In this document: positions 34,805 to 47,324 of the stretch, one piece after another
How positions within the stretch are numbered: position 1 is the stretch's first letter
Layout of the letters: the number at the start of each line of letters is the position of its first letter
Source: Pilatotrama ljubarskyi
Lineage: Eukaryota > Basidiomycota > Agaricomycetes > Polyporales > Polyporaceae
Direction of reading: 5' to 3'
Length of the DNA stretch: 64,000 nucleotides
NCBI GenBank assembly: GCA_022385805.1
Contig: MU277737.1
Span: forward strand, 46,298-110,297
Made by a program: the position numbers and the translations under genes
Notes under the pieces: generated by a model
What the model was told of the DNA's origin: nothing
Seen by the model: the letters and a program-made list of their open reading frames with translations, nothing else
Database searches by the model: none

Positions 34805-37800
34805 TGTTATCAGATGTGCAAAAGTACAGTAGCAGAGAGCAGCAGAGCGTTAAGACGGAGTGAGCGTTGTTCGCAAAGTCGAAAGCGTTCGGACATCTCG
34901 TTAAGCATTTTGTGGCACGTGACCATGCTGCTCTGTCAGCCCCCGGGCCACCGGGGAGGTCCTCTCGGGGTCTCGGTTAGGATGCTGTCCGGCGTTTCGG
35001 CGCTAGCAGCCTACCGCCGCCCGGCAATGTGCCGGTCTCTGCAACACAGCAATCCCGGCCTTCGGAACTTGACGTCCACTTGTTAGGATCACCTTGATCG
35101 CCCTCAGCACCAGGCGACAAGGAGGGATCAGCACACGAACCTGGAGACATAACGACTTGCTCAGGTTACAATCAGACGGTTCGCATATCGACTCAGGCCC
35201 GTGCTGACTCGTCGTGGTCCTCAAGGCCAGCGACACGTCCAGCGATGACTCTGAGGTAGGGCCAACGCTTATGACACCGCCTTCTTTCGGACAGGACGTT
35301 TCGCGTATCCGGTGACGGAATGACATCCTGACGTACCTAGTGAGTTTGCTATACTGCATTAGCCCGGCTATTGCGCGCTACATGATCAACTTTGACAGAG
35401 TAGTCGCGAGCGCGGACTTCGCGCGACTCCTATGGGGGCACCGAGCGGTGATCGTGCAGCGCTATCGTCTGCACTCGAGGCTGCCGTTTGACAGCGTCGT
35501 AAATGCAGGCACTCGCGCGGACCTTGCTCGGACGTCGCTACTGCGGTCAGACATCGCCGAGCGGGGCAGCATGACAGGGGGACTACCTGCGAAGACCATA
35601 CATGGCAAAATTCCGCACGCCAATACTCGCATGTTAGCATACTCTTTCTCCGACGCCTCCCGCTCCACGAGGCTCTGTCGGCCTGGACGCCATGTCGCAG
35701 GTTCGCAGCAGATGGTATATGTTCTTCTCTGGTCGACTGCTAGGCATCCTGTGCGAATCCCTGATACAGTGCTTGAGATACAGCGCCGAGCCAGAGGATT
35801 GCCTCGACTCAAACAGTGAGTGAACCCTTCCGTGTGAAACGAACCGTTATGTCGTCTTCCAACGTGCGATTGTTACCATGCGCATCTGACGGCCTCCGGA
35901 TGCCAAGGTTCCCATCGCACCCAGTCGCAGAGGCAGACAGGGGCATTCCCTAACTGTACTGTATCGTGAACTGACGGAGACTAAACACCACGGTCTACAA
36001 GACAATTCACTAAGATGTGATATATCAGATTGCGAGTTCACAAGCATCGGCGTACACAAGCATACCTACGATGATACGGCAACTTTGCTCGTCATCGTAT
36101 ACCGCTTATCTATACCCGTACCGCAGGGAACCATCGCACCCGCCGTGCATTATACGACCAGTTCCGACGACCGAGGATGCGGGTTGCGAAACCGGCGGCC
36201 TTCATTGCAACGTGAGTACTCTGTATGCTTCTTCCTCTTCCTAGAAAATGTCCGCCCGTCCGTGATAGGTCCACGATCCCAACAGTGGCGGATTGGTTGC
36301 TCACAAGGCCCATCGCGCGATCGTTATCATGGATGGGACCGCCAACGGCGTGCGATGGGGCGGCGCGCCCTATTGAATTGCGGTGCGAGCGCGACATTGA
36401 CAAGCCCGCCTCAAGGCAGCGCCTGGAAATAGCGTGATAGCAGACGGCTCACGCAGTCGACGAACTTACCATGAAACAGTGGGGTACAGGCGAACACGTC
36501 AAAGACACCCAAGCCTTTCCCTCCCGCCTTTTCCGCGCCTGCCGCACAAGACGCACTCTCCGCCACGGAATGCGGAAATGTGAGAAGCGCGGTAGCACGC
36601 GCGCACGAGCTCTAGCATCACCCGCAATCAGACTGGCTCCGTGCGTGGCGCCACGAAGCCGCTTCTCTCCCAAAGAGTGCAGTGAATGGACTTCTTTGCT
36701 GGTTCCCAGGCGCTCCCGAGAGTTCCTCCGAGTTTGAGGAAGAAGCAGTGGGAGTGATCTGCAGTGTCGGTATTCGCACATGGCGCGAGAGGGTGCTGTC
36801 GACGAATACCGTGAGGCGGTCCCGCCTTCTCCGTAAAGGGGAGTCGGACGTAGTACGCCGGATACACGACCTTCGAAAGTCGACTTCGGTTTGGTGTCCG
36901 TTCTCAAGCCGAGGTATACACGCTCCCTCACGGCGGTCGTTCTCCTCGCGTCGTGATTGATAGGTGAGCTTGTCTGCACGAATAGAAGCGCCCCCACGAT
37001 AGATTGGTGCCTATCGCTGTTCCATCTGTGTGTATGGATGGGGTAGACGGATGCACTAGGCGACGAGAACAAGTTGGCGCTGCATCACTGCCAACGCTCG
37101 CTCCTTCTCCGTCGCGCCATGTCAGTCGGGTGGTGAGGGCGCCGTCGACGTACATTACGAGGGCGATGTAAGCAACATGCTCGACGTAGCGGATGCTACG
37201 CATCTCCGTGCGCTACCTCCGAACGGCGGAGCGAGTGTGCTGTGCCTGCCTAGCGTTGAAGAATGACAGGACAGGGAATGACTTGATATATACCGCGTCC
37301 GACGGATGGCTGTGGGACTACGAGTGCCTTCATGAGAGTTGCTGTGCACACTCAGTAACCTCCGGCCGGAGTCCGCCCGCGCCCCGGCAAGCACGTAGGC
37401 GCCCGCCGGCGGACCACGAGCCAGAGATATGCAGTAGTCGGACTGTAGTCCGGTTACGAAGCCAGTAGTCGTCCGCTGCTGAGTTCAGCTGCGTTCGAGC
37501 AGGTTCGTCTGATTTCTATCAGAGAATGGGTTAGCTCGATGGCGAAGAAGGCTGCTGGCTCCATGAGGGGCGGGCGCGCGGAGGGGAGAGCGTGCGGGTC
37601 CGGCCGAGCACGAGCCTCACCGAAGATCCGGCCGGGGTCAGTCGCAGCGCAGAGATCCACGATGAGCGCACAGGGCACCGAGTGATCGTTCCCGCTCTCC
37701 CGTCCACCAGTCCCCTCGTCGAATATTCGTGCCTGCTGTGGTATAAAAAGTCTCCCTCTCCGCCCTGGTATTCCATCCCCACAAGCCATCGGCTGAACCA

Positions 37801-37875
37801 CTTTCCCCCAGAACCCCCCGCCTCCTCCACCACCCTCACTGTTCAACACAGTCGCCTTCCTCGCCCTCCAACACC
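34805..37875. other. 3.1-kb gap upstream of PAL
   Basis: Lies between divergent FCF1 (minus) and PAL (plus). I see no convincing gene: the longest frame (plus, 35340-35819) has no family signature. The right end contains the PAL promoter, with a TATA box annotated separately and a CT-rich leader at about 37.78-37.87 kb. Confidence 0.45.
37742..37748 (+). promoter_or_regulatory. TATA box of the PAL gene
   Basis: TATAAAA lies 128 nt before the PAL start codon and is followed by a pyrimidine-rich leader, the usual arrangement for strongly expressed inducible fungal genes. Confidence 0.6.
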
Positions 37876-40487
37876 ATGCCGGGATACACCAAGTCGCACA
37901 CCTACGCTTCCGCCTTCGAGCCCAACCCCTTCCTCCTCAAGAGGTCGTCTCTGCCTCCTCAGTCACAGCCCTCTGAGGCTTCCAAGGACATCCCGCCCGC
38001 CCAGCTCCTCAACAAGTTTATCGAGGCCCACCGTGCCCTGGAAGCTTACAAGTCCGTATCTCTTATCTCCCTTTCGTCATATCGCGAGTTCGACATGTTC
38101 CACAAGCCCCTGAGCCTGCGGAACTTGTTCGAACTCAACCAAGGTGGTACTTACCATATATGGGCCATCGGTTACTATTTTTGGCCATGCCTCGGCGACC
38201 TATGTACATCGCGCCTCCTGCATTCTATCCCCTCATCCGTTCCGTTCATCAGCAACATTGTTGCCGACAAAGATGCTGACCGACAAAAAATAGGCAGGGA
38301 CAGCCAGTCGTCGTGGATGGAGACACTCTGTCTATCCCCGCCGTGACTGCCGTCGCGCGGTATAGCGCGAACGTCGTGCTCGACGACTCGCCCCAGATCC
38401 AGGACCGCGTCTTCAAGAGCCGGCAGGTCATCGCTGACAAGGTCAAGAGCGAGAAGAGCGTGTATGGCGTCAGCACAGGTTTTGGAGGCAGTGGTAAGCG
38501 TCAAGCTTCTCAATTATCCAGCATGCTTCTCACCGCTATTCAATCTGCTAGCCGACACTCGCACGAACGACCCCCTGACGCTCGGTCACGCCCTCCTCCA
38601 GCACCAGCAGGTGGGCGTCCTCCCCTCTGACACGGAGGCGGCCCCTGCTGTGCTCCCGCTGCTCGACCCGCTCTCCTCGACGAGCATGCCGGAGTCATGG
38701 GTGCGCGGCGCGATCCTCGTCCGCATGAACTCTCTCATCCGCGGACACTCCGGCGTGCGCTGGGAGCTCATCGAGAGGATGAACGCGCTTCTGCGCGAGA
38801 ACATCATTCCCCTCGTCCCTCTCCGCGGCAGCATTTCCGCTTCGGGGGACCTCTCACCCCTCTCGTACATCGCCGGAGTGCTGATTGGCAACCCTTCGAT
38901 CCGCGTCTTCGACGGCCCCGCGACCTTCAAGGGCCGCCGGATCGTGTCTTCGCGTGAGGCGCTGGCGGCGCACCACATTGAGCCTATCTCGCTCGCGTCC
39001 AAGGAGCACCTCGGTATCCTCAACGGTACCGCGTTCTCCGCTTCGGTCGCGGCGCTGGCCATCAACGACGCCGTCCACCTCTCGCTCCTCGCCCAGGTGT
39101 GCACAGCTATGTGCACCGAGGCCATGCTCGGCGCCCGCGGCTCGTTCGCGCCCTTCATCCACGCCATCGCTCGCCCGCACCCCGGACAGGTCGAGGTTGC
39201 TGCGACGATAGACAGCCTCCTCGAGGGCTCGCAGCTCGCAGTCACCTCTGAAGAGGAGAAGCACATCTCCGCCGACATCGGCGAGCTGCGCCAGGACAGG
39301 TACCCGCTGCGCACTGCCGCGCAGTTCCTTGGCCCGCAGATCGAGGACATCCTCTCTGCGCTCGCCACGGTGACGCTCGAGTGCAACTCCAGTAAGTGTC
39401 GTGTCGCGCTCTCCCCGAAACACGATAACTCACCGGCGTATCAGCCACCGACAACCCGCTCATTGACGCTGAGACCGGTGAGGTGCACCACGGAGGCAAC
39501 TTCCAGGCGATGTCTGTCACGAACGCCATGGAGAAGACCCGCCTTGCCCTCCACCACATCGGCAAGCTCCTCTTCGCGCAGTGCACTGAGCTCATCAACC
39601 CCGCGATGAACCGCGGCCTGCCCCCGAACCTGGCGGCCACCGACCCCTCGCTCAACTACCACGCGAAGGGTATCGATATCCACGCGGCGGCATACGTCGG
39701 CGAGCTCGGCTACCTCGCCAACCCAGTCTCGACCCACATTCAGTCCGCTGAGATGCACAACCAGGCAGTCAAGTACGTACCACTTCTCGCTCTCGACCTC
39801 GGATCATTCTGACAATAATCGTGTAGTTCGCTCGCGCTCATCTCCGCTCGCGCGACGATCAACTCGCTCGAGGTGCTTTCGCTCCTCACGGCAAGCTACC
39901 TCTACGCGCTCTGCCAGGCGCTCGACCTTCGCGCCATGCAGCACGAGTTCCAGCTCGAGACCGACACCATCCTCCGCGAGGAGCTCACGCGCTTCTTCGC
40001 CCCGCACCTCTCCAACGTGGACCTCTCCTCGCTCCTCCCGATCGTCTCCCGCCAAATCCGCCGCTCGCTCGAATCGACGAGCACCATGGACACCGCGATG
40101 CGCATGCGCCAGGTCGCCGCCGCGACGACGACCCCGCTGCTCGACTTTTGCGCGCAGCACGCCGGCCTCGCCGCGCTCGACCAGATCGTCGAGTTCCGCG
40201 AGACCCTCGCGCAGCGCATGGCCGCGTCGCTCACGCGCCTGCGCGAGCAGTACCTCAGCGGCGAGAAGGGACCCGCGCCCGCGAGCCCGTACCTCGGCCG
40301 GTCGCGCCCCGTGTACGAGTTCATCCGCGTCACACTCGGTGTGCGCATGCACGGCGCGGAGAATCTGCACAAGTTCCAAGAGGGCCCTGGCGTGGAGGAC
40401 CAGACGATTGGCCAGAACATCTCCCTCATCCACGAGGCCATCCGGGACGGGAAGATGCAGGACATCGTCGTGGGGCTGTTTGCATAG
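37876..40487 (+). CDS. Phenylalanine ammonia-lyase (PAL/TAL family)
   Basis: Deaminates L-phenylalanine (and perhaps tyrosine) to trans-cinnamate plus ammonia; in basidiomycetes it feeds phenylpropanoid-derived and benzoate metabolism and nitrogen recovery. The MIO cofactor triad Ala-Ser-Gly is in [17 protein letters not shown] near residue 222. Other family blocks are [39 protein letters not shown] with [20 protein letters not shown], and a C-terminal extension ([16 protein letters not shown]) typical of eukaryotic PAL and absent from bacterial HAL. Five exons: 37876-38051, 38294-38493, 38552-39391, 39445-39772, 39827-40487; 734 aa. The first intron is 242 nt, four times the local norm, and stays open in frame from the ATG to 38346. 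Confidence 0.96.
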
Positions 40488-41282
40488 ATTATTCGCGCGC
40501 TATAATGGACGAGAGTCTCTGATACTCTGCTTTCCTTTGCATGTTGTATTCTTGAGACGGAGGCGGCATCCGTTTGTATTTGTACGAGTATACCATGGGG
40601 ATGCCAATAGAACTAGATTCATCTATCAGTTCGCTTTAAAATAGCGCGACGTCCTTCAAGTGCAGAGTCAACGAATCTCTCAACTCAGTCCCCCTGCTTG
40701 CTTCTAGAGCGCTGGAAGAGAGGGTCGTTAGCGATGATTAGCTTATACTCACGGACTTGGCTGTTGCACTTCGATGTGTCTGTGCGCGCCCGAAACGGCA
40801 TGCTGGCTCTGTCGTAATATCGAATTCGCTCTTCCTACAGTATGCTCTGAGCTCTCCGACGCATCATTCAGTGCAGCACAATCCGCGCGCCCGGAATTGC
40901 GTGCGTGCAGGACGAGCAGCAGCTGAAGCTACTACAATGGCCATTCAGCGAGACTGCCAAGAGATGCCCTGACGAGCTTTTCGAGGATGAAGCGTGCAGG
41001 CACTCGCGCTGACGACGTTCCGAATGTTCAAGATCGTGAGGAGCAGCAGCGTGCGGCGGTAGTAGTTATATGTGATGGAACTTTAGTCTTTGGAAGCTGA
41101 GGCCTGAGGCCTGAGGGTCTGGCAGAGGGCGGGGAGATAAGGGTGCGCTAAGCCCGTTTTGGTATGATAACTCCCAAATGCGGAGCCTTATCGGGCAAAC
41201 CCCCAAGAAAAGTTGCCTCCACCTCCTCCGAGTCATTTGCGTCCGGGTTTCCTTCCTGCCACCACCGTCGACACCGACGACG
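40488..41282. other. Spacer and CPA2 promoter region
   Basis: 795 nt between PAL and the carbamoyl phosphate synthase gene, both plus strand. The CPA2 reading frame is open back to another ATG at 41178, which would add 35 residues. No separate upstream ORF resembling the arginine attenuator peptide was recognised. Confidence 0.4.
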
Positions 41283-44200
41283 ATGACCATGGGTCTCCTA
41301 CGACTCCAGCCCGGCTGGAGTCCATCGCGAATACTGGGCTCGCCGCGATTTACTCGACAGCTGCACGTCTCTCATGCTCGTCGCGCACTCGCTCCGACCA
41401 GACCCGTCAGAGCCGTCGCGCAGGCTGCTGTGGGCTCGTACGGCAAGGGGCCCGAGGACGGCGACCACGTCCTCAACTCGCCCTCGGAGCTCGCGCGCAA
41501 GATCTCCGCGAAGGTTCTGCCCAAGATTCCGCGGCCGGACGTCAGCAAGGTCCTCATCGTCGGCAGTGGAGGTCTCAGCATCGGTCAAGCTGGCGAATTC
41601 GATTACTCTGGCTCTCAGGCACTCAAGGCCCTCCGTGAGGAGGGTGTCGACGCGGTCCTCATTAACCCGAATATTGCAACGTGGCAAACCTCGCACCAGC
41701 TCGCGTCCGAGGTTTACTTCCTGCCTATCACTCCGGATTACGTCGCCTACGTCTTGGAGAAGGAACGTCCTGATGGCATCCTGCTAACATTCGGTGGTCA
41801 AAGCGCGCTCAACGTCGGTATCGAACTGGACCGTATGGGTGTCCTCGACCGGCTAGGCGTTCGTGTGCTCGGTACTCCAATCCGCACGCTCGAGGTTTCC
41901 GAAGATCGTGATCTTTTCGTCCAAGCGCTCAAGGGTGAGTCACTCCGAGTCATGTCATGATTTCTCAAAAAATGTCCCACTCTGTGGGGTGACGTACCAT
42001 CGCGGAGATCCCATGCTGGGCACGAAGGAGGACGGTTTTCGCACCTCAGTTGCGTCACGTGACCGTACTTTGCGCGCACTGCGGATGCAGCTTTAGTGCC
42101 ACTCGATCAAGCAGCGAGACGGGCTGTTGCTTTCCAACCCAGCCGCCTTTTTAGTACACACCTATCGTTTTTCACCTCCTGGCATGCATATCTGCCGCGA
42201 ACAGATTGACTGACGGGCACTATCCGACATAGAAATCGACATTCCGGTGGCACAGTCTACTGCTGTCTCCTCGGTCAACGATGCTCTCAAGGCTGCGGAG
42301 AAGATTGGCTACCCGGTAATCCTGCGGTCCGCCTTCACTCTCGGTGGTCTCGGTTCTGGCTTCGCGAACAACCCGGACGAACTGCGCGATCTTGCGGCCA
42401 AGAGTCTCAGTCTGAGCCCTCAGGTCCTCATCGAGCGGAGTATGAAGGGCTGGAAGGAACTCGAGTACGAGGTCGTGCGTGATGCTGCGGACGTAAGTCG
42501 CACTCCATGGTTAAGTGGTGCTGCTCCTCACCTTCAGTTAGAACACGATCATCTGCTGCAACATGGAGAACTTCGACCCCCTCGGCACGCATACCGGTGA
42601 CTCCATCGTCGTGGCGCCGTCCCAGACGCTGCCCGATGACGAGTACCACATGCTTCGGTCTGCTGCCCTCAAGGTCATCCGTCATCTTGGTGTCGTCGGC
42701 GAGTGTAACATTCAATATGCACTTAACCCGACGTCGCGTGAGTACTGCGTCATCGAGGTGAACGCCCGGTTGAGTCGCTCCAGGTAAGCGCCCTTCTCAT
42801 GCCTACATCATTTCAGTCACTGATATCGTGTTAGTGCACTGGCGTCCAAGGCTACAGGTTACCCGCTCGCGTACACAGCTGCCAAGATTGCACTCGGCCA
42901 TACACTTCCTGAGCTGCCCAATGCGGTGACCAAGACCACCACGGCGTGCTTCGAGCCTTCTCTGGACTACATCGTCACGAAGATCCCCAAGTGGGACCTC
43001 GCGAAGTTCACGAACGTTAACCGCGAGGTTGGCTCGGCCATGAAGTCCGTCGGAGAGGTTATGGCTATCGGTCGTACGTTCGAGGAGTCCCTGCAGAAGG
43101 CCATCCGTCAAGTCGACCCGCGTTGGAAGGGCTTCGAGGCGTACATCCAGCCTGAGGATCTCGACCGTGCCTTGAGCAAGCCTACGGACATGCGGTTGTT
43201 CGCTATTGCCTACGCGATGTTCAACAAGCAGTACACGGTTGACATGCTCCATGACTTGACCAAGATCGACAAGGTACGGTCTATGCTAAATTCCCACGAC
43301 ACTCTGCTAAGCACCGTCTACCTTGCAGTGGTTCCTCTACAAGATCGAGAACATCGTCAACACTGTCTACGCACTCAAGAAGGCCGGTTCCGTCGAGGCT
43401 ATCGACAAGGAGCTCATGCAGCGTGCCAAGCGTATGGGCTTCTCGGATGCGCACATCGCCGACATCGTCTCCTCGTCCGAGCTCGCTGTTCGCGCGCACC
43501 GCAAATCTTTCGGTATCACGCCCTTCGTCAAGCGGATCGACACCCTCGCCGCCGAATACCCTGCGCATACGAACTACCTCTACACCACGTATAACGCTTC
43601 TGAACACGATGTCGAGTTCAACGAGCACGGCACGATGGTCCTCGGCAGCGGGGTGTACCGTATCGGCAGTAGTGTCGAGTTCGATTGGTGCGCCGTCACC
43701 TGCGCCCGGAAGCTTCGTGAGATGGGCAAGCGCACTGTCATGGTCAACTATAACCCCGAGACCGTCTCCACCGACTTCGACGAGGCCGACCGCCTTTACT
43801 TCGAGGAGCTCGGTTTTGAGCGTGTCATGGACATCTACGAACTTGAGCAGGCGCAGGGCGTCATTGTCAGCGTTGGAGGTAAGTTCATTGAGATCTCGTA
43901 CAATGTGGCCTGCCTAACTATGTTAATAGGTCAATTGCCCCAGAATATCGCTCTCCGTCTCAAGCAGACTGGTGTCACCGTCTTTGGTACGGACCCGGAG
44001 AAGATTGACAGTGCCGAGGATCGTCACAAGTTCTCTTCCATCCTCGACAGCATTGGTGTCGACCAGCCCGAGTGGGCTGAGGTCTCATCCGTCAACGCTG
44101 CGAAGGAGTTCGCTCAGCGTGTTGGTTACCCCGTCCTCATCCGTCCCTCGTATGTTCTTTCCGGTGCTGCGATGAACGTTGTCTATGAGGAATCCGCCCT

Positions 44201-45447
44201 CGAGTACAACCTGTCCGCGGCTGCATCCGTCTCGCCCCTGCACCCCGTCGTCGTGACCAAGTTCATAGACAACGCGCAGGAGATTGACGTTGATGCTGTC
44301 GCGCACAAAGGCCGACTCCTGCTCCACGCCATCTCCGAGCACGTCGAGAACGCCGGTGTCCACTCCGGTGACGCCACTCTTGTGCTTCCACCCTTCTCGC
44401 TCACGGAAGAGGAGTTGTTCCGCCTCAAGCAGATCGCCGAGAAGGTCGCTGCCGCATTCGAGATCTCCGGCCCATACAACATGCAGGTCATCCGCAAGCC
44501 GTCCGACAAGCCTGGAGAGCCGGCGGAGTTCAAGGTCATCGAGTGCAACCTGCGCGCGTCGCGGTCCTTCCCCTTCGTGTCCAAGGTCCTCGGCCGGAAC
44601 TTCATCGATACGGCTACCGCGGCTATCGTCGGCCAGGACGTGCCCGAGCCCGTCGATCTCATGGCCGAGAAGCGCGATTACACGGCGGTCAAGGTCGCTC
44701 AGTTCTCCTGGACCCGTCTGGCCGGTGCAGACCCGTTCCTCGGCGTCGGTAAGTTCGTGCTAGGCCTGTGGGACGTTCTACGCTGACCACGGGGCATTTC
44801 CCGCGCTACGCAGAGATGGCTAGTACCGGTGAGGTCGCAAGCTTCGGCCGGGATATCCAAGAGGCGTACTGGGCGGCTCTCCTGAGCACCACGGGCTTCA
44901 AGAAGCCGCGCCCGAACACTGGTGTGCTCATCGGCGGCGACATCACCAAGCCGGAGATGAAGACGGTTGCGAAGGGCCTCATCGACCTCGGCTTCAAGCT
45001 CTACTGCTCGTCGCCCGTTGTCGAGGAGTTCCTCAACAGCATCCCGTACGTCAAGGCGAAGCGCATCTTCTTCCCCAAGACGGACAAGCGTCTGCTCCGC
45101 GAGGTCTTCGACGAGTACGATATCGAGTGTGTCATCAACCTCGCCAAGGCCCGGGCTAAGGACACCACTGACGAGGACTACGTCGCCCGCCGGTACGTCT
45201 TATCTGCCTCCGCCCCACTGACCTTCCCGCTATCTCGCTATCCGATAAGACAAAGCATGCTGATTTCTCGACTTCCAGGAATGCTGTCGACTTCGGTCTT
45301 CCCTTGCTCAACAACGCGCGCTGTGCTCAGCTCTTCGTCGAGAGTCTGGCGAAGAAGATCCCCGAGGGCGGCTTGAGGCCGTACACCGAAGGCCGGATAC
45401 CGTCCGAAGTCAAGTCCTGGCGCGAATGGGTCGGCTTCCGCGCCTAA
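41283..45447 (+). CDS. CPA2: Arginine-specific carbamoyl-phosphate synthase, large subunit
   Basis: Makes carbamoyl phosphate from bicarbonate, glutamine-derived ammonia and 2 ATP for arginine synthesis, with the small amidotransferase subunit Cpa1 encoded elsewhere. The Arg-rich N terminus ([20 protein letters not shown]) looks like a mitochondrial presequence. Two homologous ATP-grasp halves are clear: [30 protein letters not shown] and [20 protein letters not shown] in the first; [36 protein letters not shown] and [15 protein letters not shown] in the second; an MGS-like allosteric domain ends the chain. Eight exons: 41283-41934, 42233-42492, 42542-42783, 42835-43273, 43329-43878, 43930-44748, 44814-45192, 45279-45447; 1,169 aa. 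No CAD-like fusion to aspartate transcarbamylase is present, so it is not the pyrimidine enzyme. Start could instead be 41178. Intron 1 is 298 nt. Confidence 0.95.
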
Positions 45448-45641
45448 GTCCCGCTATCCTCTCCTTCACAAAACGAGCGGAGACACTGCTCTGCTCCCGT
45501 CGGACTCTGGACTTTTTGTCGTCTTGCGATCGAAAAGTATATGTAGAAGTGCTGCTTTTGTATATGATACGTTAATGAATAGACTGCGCGCTCCGCACCC
45601 TGCCGTAGAGCAGCGAAGCATACTCTGACTACTGCTTTCCC

Positions 45642-47324
45642 CTACGCTGGTATGGGTATTGGCAAGAGATCGTCGGCACCGCACAGCTGCTCTTCAACGA
45701 GTTCCTCTGGAGGGTGGTATCGGATCTCAGGCTCGACTACGCCCTCCTTGTTCGTCGGACGCGGGCGGTCGACCGCGAACCTGCTCGCGACCTCTGGAGC
45801 AAGCTTGCCTTCGATGGCATCGGCCACCAAGCCACCGATGGTAGGGAGGAACTATGACATGGCATTGTAAGTTGCTGTAAGGGGACAACGGAGCAAGCCT
45901 TGACGCACCTTGTACGCATGACCACTGCCTCCCGTTGCGAGGACAAGGTTAGGGTCTTCCGGATGGTATCCAATCACCCAGTTCTCGTCCGGAGAATCGG
46001 TGTACCTTGAGCACCAGCACGTCCAATCAGCAAGCGGAAATAAGCCATAACATACAGACAAAATGGGCGCCCACCAGCAAAGCCGCGTGCCAGCAAACGG
46101 TTTCTTGGCCAGGTCCGGATAGACCTGACTCAGCTCTGCTCTCAACTTCTGCAGCGCGGTCTTCGGAATCCGGAGCCCGTCGTTGCCATGCGAGAGGACG
46201 GTTCTTGGTGACGATACCGGCTCGCCGCTCTTAGGGTTCTTTACCGTCTGGGTGTATCCGCCGTCATGGATGGCGAGCTTTACGATGTTCTCGTGGTTGG
46301 GCTGCGCGCGTGCGTGATGAAAGACTGCAGACGGCGAGATTGGGATGCAACTTACGGGGAACATGTAGAAACCTGTGGCGAAGTTGAGGTATACAGGACA
46401 GTCCCGGTATAGATCGCCCTCCTCGGGGGTAAGTTGTAGCAACGCTACCGTTTGCCTGCCAAAGGACGTCAGCCGGCGTTGCGCATCTTACAAACGTGGA
46501 GCACCGTACCCCGTCGCGAGGCACCTGTCTTGTAAATGCAGCTCTGGGAACGAAGAAGCCGTCCAAGAGCCCACCGACAACACAACAAGGTCCGCCTCAA
46601 AGACGCTCCCATCCTCGCATATAACGCCGGTGGTCTTTCCGTCGCTCTTCACCAATTCAGCAACAGGCTTTCCGGGAACGATCTTCCCGCCGAGAGACGC
46701 CACTTTCTCCATCATGAGGGCGATACCTTGGGATGCGAACGCCCAGCCTCCGTCTCGGTTCAAATAGCCCCGCGCGTGCTCGGGGATGGCGACGTTGACA
46801 CTCGGAGGGAAGACCTTCCGGACGGCCTCGGGGTCGGATAGATGCTCGATGCGCGCACCGAGAGCGACGTCGTTCTCGTACGCTTGATCGGTGTAGGCCT
46901 CGCCGAGACTGAGGGGACAGTACACTCCAGACCTAAGGAAGGATGCCTCAGTACTCCTGTCAGAGCGGTTCGAGATAACGCGATGCCATACTCATGGTAA
47001 GTATCGCCCCATTCTTCCCTATTCTTCCATACAGCAATGGCCTCTCGGGTAAGACGCGTATAGAAGATGTCAGGATAGGAGCTCCTGACGACTGTATGAG
47101 TGCTGCCGTTAGAACCAGTAGACCGTGGACCGGACCAGATGCTCACTCTTGTTGAGATCTGTACTTGCGGCGTCTGGTGCGGGGAGCACCTTTGATCGGT
47201 CTATTACAGTGATATTCTTGTATCCCCTCTTTAAGAGATGGTATGCCGTCGAGAGACCGAAGCACCCCGCGCCGACGATCACAATCCTGCCCTCCCGGTT
47301 CACATTCATCGTCGCCCTATACAT
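45642..47324 (-). CDS. FAD-dependent amine oxidase (amadoriase/pipecolate/sarcosine oxidase family)
   Basis: Oxidises a secondary amine or amino acid using O2. Rossmann FAD motif IVIVGAGCFGLSTAYHLLKRG is near residue 14. YHESGVYCPLSLGEAYTDQ, GYLNRDGGWAFASQGIALMM and GGSGHAYKFLPTIGGLVADA are conserved family blocks. Cys near residue 342 in GTRLCWYTDSPDENWVIGYHP corresponds to the cysteine that binds FAD covalently in amadoriases. Seven exons: 47324-47147, 47091-46992, 46932-46510, 46455-46356, 46301-46075, 46005-45909, 45851-45642; 444 aa. The C terminus (IPIPA) is not a classic SKL peroxisome signal. ATG at 47309 has a better start context than 47324 and is an alternative. It converges on CPA2 with a 194-nt gap. 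The substrate cannot be chosen among fructosyl amino acid, pipecolate or sarcosine. Confidence 0.9.

Noticed and set aside
35340..35819. 159-codon plus-strand frame in the FCF1-PAL gap
   Set aside because: No family match, no splice support and mixed codon usage; probably chance.
38586..39386. 266-codon minus-strand open frame opposite PAL
   Set aside because: It is the antisense shadow of the PAL coding exon; GC-rich codons leave few stops on the opposite strand, and the sequence has no family signature.
39804..40433. 209-codon minus-strand open frame opposite the PAL C terminus
   Set aside because: Antisense shadow of PAL exon 5, Glu/Arg-biased as expected from reversed codons.
41066..41290. 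Arginine attenuator-type upstream peptide before the carbamoyl phosphate synthase gene
   Set aside because: That element is known from the small-subunit gene CPA1, and no matching short ORF was recognisable here.
46957..46991. 35-nt intron in the FAD oxidase
   Set aside because: An alternative acceptor gives a 59-nt intron and the exact family text YHESGVYCPL; 35 nt would be abnormally short.
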